Source: Rubrobacter sp.
GTDB lineage: Bacteria; Actinomycetota; Rubrobacteria; Rubrobacterales; Rubrobacteraceae
Assembly: GCA_019247245.1 (NCBI GenBank)
Contig: JAFAPF010000453.1
Location: 1 to 7,369, forward strand
Reading direction: 5' to 3'
DNA: 7,369 nt
The notes under the pieces: generated by a model
What the model saw: the letters and a program-made list of their open reading frames with translations, nothing else
Told to the model about the DNA's origin: nothing
Database searches by the model: none
In this document: piece after piece, positions 1-4,162 of the stretch
How positions within the stretch are numbered: the first letter of the stretch is position 1
Layout of the letters: each line of letters opens with the position of its first letter
Made by a program: the position numbers and the translations under genes

Positions 1-212
1 CTGAGGAAGACTTAGAACCCTTGAAGGAGTTTGGCGTCGAGACTTGGGCCCAGGCGCTTCTCAAGTTCGTCTTGTCCGACGGGCGAGTGAGCTGCGCTAT
101 TCCCGCTACTAGCAAGCCAGAACACGCTTGGGAGAATGCTCGTGCTGGTGAGCCCCCTTTCTTTGGTGACGAGGCGCGGAGGCACGTCAGGAGTTTGGCT
201 CAGCGGCTCTGA
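1..212 (+). CDS. Aldo/keto reductase, C-terminal end (5' end outside window)
   Basis: The reading frame is open from the left edge (first full codon at base 3) to TGA at 210-212, about 69 codons. The stretch SDGRVSCAIPATSKPEHAWE followed by NARAGEPPFFGDEARRHV matches the end of the aldo/keto reductase (AKR) fold, where a segment of the form 'ViPGTSkPeHv.eNa.A' contributes to NADPH binding near the last helices of the (alpha/beta)8 barrel. Members are cytosolic NAD(P)H-dependent oxidoreductases acting on aldehydes or ketones. The catalytic Asp/Tyr/Lys/His residues lie in the missing N-terminal part, so activity and substrate cannot be judged. The central Gly of the usual PGTS is Ala here (PATS), which some relatives tolerate. 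TTG at base 21 is an internal codon, not the start. The family call is fairly sure; the subfamily is not. Confidence 0.8.
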   Translation, partial: EEDLEPLKEFGVETWAQALLKFVLSDGRVSCAIPATSKPEHAWENARAGEPPFFGDEARRHVRSLAQRL

Positions 213-437
213 TCTTCTCTACATCTCTTCTTACAGCGCCAACTAGTACTGCGCAGGTTGGCTACGGCCGAAGTATCCGAGTGGTTGCACATCACGTTCC
301 ACACCGTACGGAATGACTTCAAGGTTGTCTTCGACAAACTCAGCGTGCGAAGCTGGAGGGAACTTGTCGATCAGGTCTTCGTCCAACAGTGCCAGCCGCG
401 CATGGCGACCTGCTATGAACTAGATGCCGATGGATGA
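213..437 (+). pseudogene. 5'-truncated LuxR-type HTH regulator remnant
   Basis: Directly after the reductase stop, the same frame stays open to TGA at 435-437. From about base 237 it encodes a recognisable LuxR/GerE C-terminal DNA-binding domain: VLRRLATAEVSEWLHIT, then HTVRNDFKVVFDKLSVRSWR, then ELVDQVFVQQCQPRMA. This corresponds to the recognition helix (TVRNDFK), the dimerisation helix and the conserved VRSRRELV-type segment; SW replaces the usual SR. Only the end of the family's 'LT.RE..Vl.lv..G' lead-in can be seen and no good start or ribosome-binding site precedes it, so the sensor/receiver part has been lost. The frame ends ELDADG-TGA; relatives I recall from Rubrobacter end with a Gly-Trp-Phe tail, and reading the TGA as TGG would give DGWF, so a nonsense change at the very end is possible. 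The family call is good; the remnant status is inferred from truncation. Confidence 0.65.
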
Positions 438-628
438 TTCCTAAGCCGCGGGTAAAGACCATCTTACCTGATTGGAATCCTCCTTTGTCTACGATTCATA
501 TTACACGTGAGGTTTTGGAACGTGTCTTAGCCCTCAAGCTGAGACGGCGCTACCCACCTACTCTGCGACGAGGGCGTGTTATCTGCGCTTCGATTTCTGG
601 AGGAGCTGGCAACGAATATTTTCTCTGA
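434..628 (+). CDS. Hypothetical 64-residue ORF overlapping the LuxR remnant stop
   Basis: An ATG at 434 overlaps the preceding TGA as ATGA, the arrangement seen in translationally coupled genes, and the frame is open to TGA at 626-628. The product is basic and Arg-rich in the middle (LKLRRRYPPTLRRGRVICAS) with no membrane segment, signal peptide or recognised domain. No Shine-Dalgarno sequence stands out before the ATG. Because the upstream frame is itself a remnant, the overlap may be accidental, and the ORF may be chance or the tail of something decayed. No function is proposed. Confidence 0.18.
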   Translation: MIPKPRVKTILPDWNPPLSTIHITREVLERVLALKLRRRYPPTLRRGRVICASISGGAGNEYFL

Positions 629-866
629 TGGCTTTAATTACTTATATGAGCACCCTGTCTTTTGCCCACAAGGACAGTCGTCGGTCTGTATAGCGTAGTT
701 CTACGCATACACAGAAATGACAATACCACTCTGACACGCGATGCCGGATCGGGGCGGACCTGTGGCTCAACCAGGCCGGCGACGGAGGGGCGTAAGACGC
801 TACCCGCACCCTATAAGGTGCTCCATGGCCGGACCTGGGGATAGGGATAAAGAGGACGGGAAGGCG
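629..866. other. Spacer without a supported gene
   Basis: Short ORFs occur on both strands but none has a ribosome-binding site, a recognisable domain or protein-like composition. An ORF on the minus strand at 642-956 runs straight through the terminator hairpin at 867-926 and is rejected for that reason. Nothing else is supported here. Confidence 0.5.
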
Positions 867-926
867 AAATAAAAAGCCGTGCCCCTTGGTGACTCTCCCC
901 CTCCAGGAGTCCCTCAGAGGCACGGC
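867..926 (-). terminator. Strong intrinsic terminator, leftward, with nested inner hairpin
   Basis: On the minus strand GCCGTGCCTCT (926-916) pairs with AGGGGCACGGC (886-876), giving an 11-bp stem with a single G-U wobble, followed at once by TTTTTATTT (875-867). Inside the loop GACTC (911-907) pairs with GAGTC (895-891), making a second, nested stem. The GC-rich stem plus U-tract is the classical rho-independent form and is clearly oriented leftward; the plus strand has no T-run after the stem. No minus-strand protein gene ends just to the right, so it either closes an RNA gene or is left over from a lost gene. Confidence 0.75.
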
Positions 927-940
927 CCATCCCCCCCTCA
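867..940 (-). ncRNA. Candidate orphan small RNA of about 70 nt
   Basis: A minus-strand promoter-like pair (947-974) would start transcription near base 940, and the strong terminator would end it at about 867. The predicted RNA begins with a G-rich run (seven G at 937-931), then folds into an 11-bp outer stem enclosing a 5-bp inner stem whose loop contains CTCC, and ends in a U-tract. No protein frame with a start and ribosome-binding site fits inside. The CTCC in the loop could pair with a GGAG ribosome-binding site, as in some trans-acting bacterial sRNAs; that role is pure inference. It does not match any riboswitch or housekeeping RNA that I recognise. Alternatively the whole is only the terminator of a vanished gene. 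Confidence 0.35.
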
Positions 941-946
941 GGGTAT

Positions 947-974
947 TTAATATCATCGAAAATATGGGTTACAA
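947..974 (-). promoter_or_regulatory. Possible sigma-70-type promoter reading into the terminator
   Basis: On the minus strand TTGTAA (974-969) and TATTAA (952-947) are separated by 16 bp, with a predicted start near base 940. Both boxes are approximate (4 of 6 consensus bases each) and the area is AT-rich, so chance is a real alternative. Its value comes from standing just upstream of the terminator with no protein gene between them. Confidence 0.3.
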
Positions 975-1082
975 GATGAACTACTGTTAAGAAGAACAAC
1001 GCTATATCTCTACCTTAGAGTTCAGCAAAATCCCCTTATTTATGCTGTATAGCGTATCTTCATCGGTTAAGCTTACTAGCGG

Positions 1083-1110
1083 TTGTACTTTGGAGAAGTT
1101 ACCCTATTCT
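1083..1110 (+). promoter_or_regulatory. Possible promoter of the HTH/coiled-coil gene
   Basis: TTGTAC (1083-1088) and TATTCT (1105-1110) are separated by 16 bp and would start transcription near base 1117, 24 bp before the ATG at 1141. The -10 box lies inside the first palindrome (1102-1116), which would allow repression by a protein bound there. A second TATTCT at 1128-1133 could give a leaderless transcript beginning at the ATG, but it lacks a clear -35 box. Confidence 0.35.
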
Positions 1111-1116
1111 ATAGGG
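1102..1116. promoter_or_regulatory. Palindrome 1, candidate operator
   Basis: CCCTAT-TCT-ATAGGG is a perfect inverted repeat with 6-bp arms and a 3-bp centre. It shares the core CTATTCTATAG with the next palindrome and overlaps the candidate -10 box, a typical position for a repressor site. Confidence 0.45.
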
Positions 1117-1119
1117 AAG

Positions 1120-1139
1120 GACTATTCTATTCTATAGTC
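1120..1139. promoter_or_regulatory. Palindrome 2, candidate operator
   Basis: GACTAT-N8-ATAGTC is a perfect inverted repeat ending one base before the ATG at 1141. Its centre repeats the TATTCTAT unit of palindrome 1, as if the same half-sites were spaced by one extra 5-bp unit. Being adjacent to the start codon, binding here would block either polymerase or ribosome access. Confidence 0.45.
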
Positions 1140-1140
1140 T

Positions 1141-1644
1141 ATGCAACCAACTAACGGCCAGCCAATGACCGACCAGACGACCGAAGAAACGCCCACCCGG
1201 CGCGTAACGGTACCAGACGCTGCAGTGCTTTTGGGCCTCTCCGAAGATGCTGTACGCTCTCGCCTCAAGCGGGGGACTTTACGCAAAGAGAAGGACGAAG
1301 ATGGTACCGTATTCGTCGTGTTGAGCGCCGAGAGTCCTACCGACCGACCGACCAGCAATCGCGGCCGGCCCGCGGCCAACCAAACGCCTGTACCAGCCGA
1401 CCTAGCGAAGCTCCTGCGCGACCAAGTGGAATATTTGCGTGAACAGCTAGCTGAGGAGCGCGAAGCAAACCGAGAGAACCGGAGAATCATCGCCGGTTTA
1501 GTCCAGAGGGTACCCGAGTTAGAGGCCAATACAGAGTTCCCGGAAGTCCCCGAGACAGACACGAAGGAGCCGGGCAAGAGCGATGTACCATCAGAGCATC
1601 AAAAACGCCGCTCGTGGGTATATCGGTTCTTCTTCGGGCCGTGA
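1141..1644 (+). CDS. HTH DNA-binding protein with coiled coil and RRSW/FFFG tail
   Basis: A 167-residue protein in three parts. Residues 22-49 (VTVPDAAVLLGLSEDAVRSR, then LKRGTL) form a MerR/excisionase-like helix-turn-helix, followed by a short beta-wing (about 53-61, DEDGTVFVVL). Residues 66-86 are a Pro/Arg/Asn-rich linker. Residues 87-128 are a charged heptad-like coiled coil (LLRDQVEYLREQLAEEREAN), likely for dimerisation. The tail 156-167 is RRSWVYRFFFGP, basic then aromatic, suggesting membrane or protein contact. I recall similar proteins as frequent, uncharacterised DNA-binding proteins in Rubrobacter genomes. ATG 1141 is chosen as first in frame; ATG 1165 (MTDQTTEE) is a credible alternative, and neither has a well-placed Shine-Dalgarno (AAGG at 1117-1120 lies 20 bp before 1141). 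Two palindromes directly in front suggest autoregulation. It is convergent with the small membrane protein gene at 1731-1898. Family confidence is good; the biological role is unknown. Confidence 0.8.
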   Translation: MQPTNGQPMTDQTTEETPTRRVTVPDAAVLLGLSEDAVRSRLKRGTLRKEKDEDGTVFVVLSAESPTDRPTSNRGRPAANQTPVPADLAKLLRDQVEYLREQLAEEREANRENRRIIAGLVQRVPELEANTEFPEVPETDTKEPGKSDVPSEHQKRRSWVYRFFFGP

Positions 1645-1730
1645 TGGAACTGGATGCCGAATTCGGTGCTCTGGCTAGCTGTGGGCAACCCCCGCTACCG
1701 CGTAGCTGCGTTTGGTTATTAGAGCTTCTC

Positions 1731-1898
1731 CTAACGAGCACCAGGACGGTGAGTCAAGACCCAGAAGAGAACCACTCCTATAGCCACTCCGGTCCCGACA
1801 CCCAAACCCGGGTTACCTAATAACACGATCCCTAGAATGTAGCCTATGATCGCAAAGGCAGCCATGAAAATACCAGCGGCCCGCTCTCTAGGTTCCAT
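1731..1898 (-). CDS. Small two-helix membrane protein, 55 residues
   Basis: ATG at 1898 on the minus strand opens a 55-codon frame ending with TAG at 1733-1731. The protein has a charged start (MEPRERAAG), a hydrophobic helix (FMAAFAIIGYILGIVLLG, residues 11-28), a short Asn-Pro-Gly turn (NPG), a second helix (VGTGVAIGVVLFWVL, about 34-48) and a basic end (THRPGAR). This is a textbook helical hairpin, probably with both ends inside the cytoplasmic membrane. An in-frame TGA lies 27 bp upstream, so this ATG is the start; GAAGAG about 9 bp before it is a weak ribosome-binding site. The frame of a decayed upstream gene ends 17 bp before it on the same strand, which suggests a former two-gene operon. 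I do not recognise the family. Its composition makes it more convincing than other short frames here. Confidence 0.6.
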   Translation of the reverse strand: MEPRERAAGIFMAAFAIIGYILGIVLLGNPGLGVGTGVAIGVVLFWVLTHRPGAR

Positions 1899-1915
1899 AT
1901 GTGCGTGCTCTTCGC

Positions 1916-2323
1916 CTAAGCATCATCCACCGCTTGGTGAGGTACTAGTAACTTGGCCCTAGATGCTTCCTGATACCACTCACCATCGCTACTCTCCGGG
2001 AGCGCCTTCGGCTTGTACCAGCGCGATAAGAGTGTCTGCGTGGCCTGCACAAGCAGTTCAGGGGTCGTTAACCAAGTTCCCTAGGATGTTCATGAGTCGT
2101 ACAGTGTACTCCTGTTGTAGTACAGGTTCCTCCTCCAACCCGTAGCGCGACTCCTGGTGGCACTTGTCCACAGATCATTGTCGTCCGTCCGCAGGATCAC
2201 ATCGCGTCTGTCAGTGCCAAACAGGTTCTCGGATACCATCGAGCGCTTGATGGGCGCTTCTCTGTTCCACGCCTCTTCTTTCCATATTCGTTGGTGTCCT
2301 TCACGAATCCCGCCTGGATAGTA
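1916..2323 (-). pseudogene. Unrecognised gene broken by at least two frameshifts
   Basis: Three successive minus-strand stretches read like parts of one protein. The first, open from 2323, contains GIREGHQRIWKEEAWNREA, PIKRSMVSENLFGTDRR and DVILRTDDNDLW. The second, open 2174-2061, contains KCHQESRYGLEEEPVLQQEY and TVRLMNILGNLVNDP. The third, from 2062 to TAG at 1918-1916, contains ELLVQATQTLLSRWYKPKAL and PESSDGEWYQEASRAKLLV. The second junction is a run of four C (minus strand, 2064-2061): removing one C makes NDP-ELLVQ continuous. The first shift lies near 2165-2175. Further upstream the first frame continues to about 2400 but is crossed by two TGA codons (2326-2324 and one near 2357). The composition is acidic and helical, soluble rather than membrane. 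No family is recognised. It precedes the small membrane protein gene by 17 bp. Sequencing error at the C-run cannot be excluded. Confidence 0.4.
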
Positions 2324-2399
2324 TCAGTAGATATCACAGTTGTAAGCAGCCCAACCTCCTCAGTAAGTTGCCCAACCAAGGAACTTCTCAAGCAAAGCC

Positions 2400-2710
2400 C
2401 TTCGCCCCTTCGGTTATTGGGTTTTGGGTTTAGCCGAGACCTGGCATCTCTTAATTAAGGAGCAAAGAGAGCAGCCGAGGAACAAATTGATGCTGTTGGT
2501 GACCTTCTGATGCTACGCTGATGGGAGCGATGTTCGCTATACCCCCATCCAAGCTCAGCATACTGATAAACCTCCGGTGATACACAACCGGCTTCGTTAA
2601 CATTACTGACCTCGCAGCTAATTATTGCAACGAGGTACCACATTTCAAAACGAGCGCTGCCAGAATCTTGGAGACCTGAGCAAAAGGGGATTTTGTTTTG
2701 CTTCTGGTAA
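2400..2710. other. Spacer with only short broken frames
   Basis: No frame with a credible start and composition is seen on either strand. A plus-strand stretch near 2460-2520 (AKRAAEEQIDAVGDLLMLR, then TGA) loosely recalls the Nudix box helix and what follows it, but it is one residue short of the REUXEEXGU spacing and lacks the first catalytic Glu. Another plus-strand stretch ends at the TGA near 2677. Neither is supported as a gene. Confidence 0.4.
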
Positions 2711-2857
2711 TACCTTCACCTTTACAGTGTGGTAACCAGAAGTAGCTTACAGGGGGTGCGCGAGAGTAAGTTCTTTGAGCTGGACCAAGTACCTTGGGGG
2801 CTCTTTTCATACCACGAAGAGTTTCCGAGAAGGCTCTACCCCTGGGCGGCTCCATGA
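2711..2857 (+). pseudogene. Possible Nudix hydrolase C-terminal remnant
   Basis: The frame is open from a TAA at 2708-2710 to TGA at 2855-2857. It encodes YLHLYSVVTRSSLQGVRESK followed by FFELDQVPWGLFSYHEEFPR and RLYPWAAP. The order 'hlh..v.R....(E)vrEs.FF.LDelPw.L.syHreF..R' is what follows the catalytic box in many Nudix (MutT-type) hydrolases, which cleave nucleoside diphosphates linked to another group. The catalytic GX5EX7REUXEEXGU box is not found in frame upstream, and no start codon with a ribosome-binding site precedes the fragment, so it would be inactive. The match is by eye over about 30 residues and could be coincidence. Confidence 0.28.
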
Positions 2858-2953
2858 ATAGAGGCCGTCCGCTACTTGCTAACCTCGTCGTCCCGTACCA
2901 CAGTATTTGTGTTGGGATCGTGAGAGGTAGCTACCAGCCCCTTTCTTTATATA

Positions 2954-2959
2954 GGGAGG
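2954..2959 (+). promoter_or_regulatory. Ribosome-binding site GGGAGG
   Basis: GGGAGG ends 8 bp before GTG at 2968 and 13 bp before GTG at 2973. The best-spaced start (2968) reads only VRCTIMFCSQ then TAG, whereas the start at 2973 opens a signal-peptide frame. The mismatch points to a small insertion or deletion between the two, or to use of the more distant start. Confidence 0.45.
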
Positions 2960-2972
2960 TAGCGCTCGTGAG

Positions 2973-3176
2973 GTGCACCATTATGTTTTGTTCGCAGTAG
3001 CTGCCATTATGGTGGCCCTTACCGCAGGTCCTGCTTTAGCGGCGCAGGGACTGCACAGGTGCCTGCCTGGTACTACCCCATATTTCCCGCTTAGAGGCGA
3101 GGCCACCTGTTTAGGCCCTAGTAGCAGCCTCCCGCTCCAAAAACTCATCCATACACAACTCAAACCAATTGGGTAA
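2973..3176 (+). CDS. Small exported protein candidate, probably damaged
   Basis: From GTG 2973 the frame encodes HHYVLFAVAAIMVALTAGPA-LAAQG, a very good secretion signal: a hydrophobic core of about 14 residues, then a helix-breaking Gly-Pro and an ALA signal peptidase I site, with cleavage expected around residue 23. The usual positively charged n-region is missing; it would be supplied by the Arg of the out-of-frame GTG AGG at 2968, which has the better-spaced ribosome-binding site, so one inserted or lost base near 2970-2976 is likely. After the signal only about 44 residues remain (HRCLPGTTPYFPLRGEATC and on), with two Cys and no recognised domain, ending at TAA 3174-3176. Either a small secreted peptide or the start of a decayed exported protein. 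The signal peptide is convincing; integrity is not. Confidence 0.38.
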   Translation: MHHYVLFAVAAIMVALTAGPALAAQGLHRCLPGTTPYFPLRGEATCLGPSSSLPLQKLIHTQLKPIG

Positions 3177-3356
3177 GCACGCCCCTAAGCCAAACTGGGC
3201 ACGCACATTGCTAGCCAGCAACTAGCCCAGGCTATTACCCTCCAGCAGGCGCTCGGCCTCTAGCCGCGGAGTCCCTGCAGCGGCATCTTTTGCCCAGTGG
3301 CGATGCTGGCCAGTAGATAACCAGCGAGGCTGGGAGCTAAGGGCCCAGGCCCTGTT
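3111..3356 (-). pseudogene. Unrecognised open stretch with one internal stop
   Basis: On the minus strand one frame runs from just after a TAA at 3359-3357 to TAA at 3113-3111 with a single TAG at 3224-3222. It reads WAKDAAAGTPRLEAERLLEG, NSLG, stop, then LLASNVRAQFGLGACLPNWF and ELCMDEFLEREAATRA. The alanine/leucine/glutamate-rich, amphipathic composition is protein-like, and a CAG-to-TAG change would explain the stop. No start or ribosome-binding site and no recognised family. It overlaps the end of the exported-protein candidate on the other strand, so at most one of the two is real there. Confidence 0.2.
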
Positions 3357-3470
3357 TTATGTCCTCCGAATCTCTGGGTTTCCAAGTAAGAAGTAAGCAG
3401 CAATAAAGTAGCCTTCTACACGGTCTAGCTAACCCTAGGCACAAGTCAGTACCAAACCACAAAACAATAA

Positions 3471-3695
3471 GCCGTGGAAGTCATCGTTCCGCGTGCTGCT
3501 GAGCGAATACGCCTCAGAGATACGCTTTGCGTTCGGAGCGGTCCGCTAGAATAGTAGCAAACTGGAAGAACGGAGGATAGCGTGGTGAACATCCCCGCCG
3601 GGGACAAGCTTCTCATCATCCACGCTCTGGGCGCTTTCTCCATGATAGATGACTACCCGAAGACCCTCGTGCAGGGCTCCGGCGCTGGTCCCTAG
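3471..3695 (+). pseudogene. Possible fold-III PLP decarboxylase C-terminal remnant
   Basis: One frame reads VEVIVPRAAERIRLRDTLCV-RSGPLE, two consecutive TAG codons (3552-3557), then GRTEDSVVNIPAGDKLLIIH and ALGAFSMIDDYPKTLVQG, ending with TAG at 3693-3695. The succession 'GPlC...D.v...lpaGD.L.i..aGAy' is the C-terminal signature of the diaminopimelate/ornithine/arginine decarboxylase family, enzymes that bind pyridoxal phosphate; in intact members the Cys after GP and the Asp lie at the active site of the partner subunit, and GAY follows. Here the Cys position is Glu, the Tyr is Phe, and tandem stops interrupt the frame, so the gene is dead if the call is right. The evidence is a by-eye match of about 40 residues without the N-terminal barrel. 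Confidence 0.28.
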
Positions 3696-3957
3696 GCTGC
3701 AACCCTTCTCTAGCCTTGGAATCAGGATCTCGTGGCTGGGTACTCCAACGTCTACGGCTTTGCGAGCTAGCGTGAGATTCGGACCTGGTGACGTCGCTAC
3801 TGGAGCGTGCAGGCGCCGTTTAGAATGTTAGTGTGTGCTTTGAGCAGGAGGTATGGTAGGTGGTATTTGGAATCCCATAGCCCAACAGAGCAGGAAGGAT
3901 CTCTTGTGAAGCTCGGGAATATCGTCAAAACCTCTCCTCAAAATAGAGCGTCTAGTA
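3696..3957. other. Stop-rich spacer
   Basis: The frame of the preceding remnant continues here with several more stops. A frame from 3807 to 4067 is open, but its product is basic, lacks a ribosome-binding site and resembles no family I know. Nothing is supported. Confidence 0.4.
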
Positions 3958-4143
3958 TTGCGCACGGTGACTGTCAACGATGCCTGGGCCGTGTTCGCCT
4001 ACGCCTTGGGCTCAGAGGTGGCCGGTTATGTAATCTGGTATATGTATTGCACGCTCGAAGACTCTAAGCGTTTTCTGTGCTCCTTGGCCGAGGTTCTCAA
4101 GAGCGAGTGCCACCTGCGCTCACTCACTCGAGCTTGCGGGTAA
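3958..4143 (+). pseudogene. Unrecognised short frame just upstream of the FIST gene
   Basis: The frame is open to TAA at 4141-4143 and reads VTVNDAWAVFAYALGSEVAG, then YVIWYMYCTLEDSKRFLCSL, then AEVLKSECHLRSLTRACG. It holds one moderately hydrophobic stretch (WAVFAYALGSEVAGYVIWYM) that could span a membrane. The only possible start is TTG 3958, with no Shine-Dalgarno. Its stop is 19 bp before the FIST start, so it could be the tail of a gene once co-transcribed with it. No family is recognised, and a chance frame is possible. Confidence 0.22.
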
Positions 4144-4149
4144 ATGAAC

Positions 4150-4155
4150 GGAGGT
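4150..4155 (+). promoter_or_regulatory. Ribosome-binding site of the FIST gene
   Basis: GGAGGT ends 7 bp before ATG 4163, ideal spacing, and fixes this ATG as the start of the 403-codon gene. Confidence 0.8.
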
Positions 4156-4162
4156 TGAATAC

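Noticed and set aside
642..956. 104-codon open frame on the minus strand
   Set aside because: It would have to be translated through the strong terminator hairpin and U-tract at 867-926; its composition is Arg/Trp/Pro-rich and not protein-like.
686..1056. 12-bp direct repeat CTGTATAGCGTA at 686-697 and 1045-1056
   Set aside because: A 12-mer shared twice within about 7 kb is expected roughly once by chance.
1122..1577. 151-codon open frame on the minus strand
   Set aside because: Antisense shadow of the HTH/coiled-coil gene: Ser/Arg-rich, no domain and no start signal.
1694..1706. GCTAC-CGC-GTAGC hairpin between the convergent genes
   Set aside because: The stem is only 5 bp and the following bases (TGCGTTTGG) are a poor U-tract, so a terminator call is not justified.
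2105..2124. TGTACT-N8-AGTACA inverted repeat
   Set aside because: It lies inside the frameshifted coding remnant and has only 6-bp arms; probably incidental.
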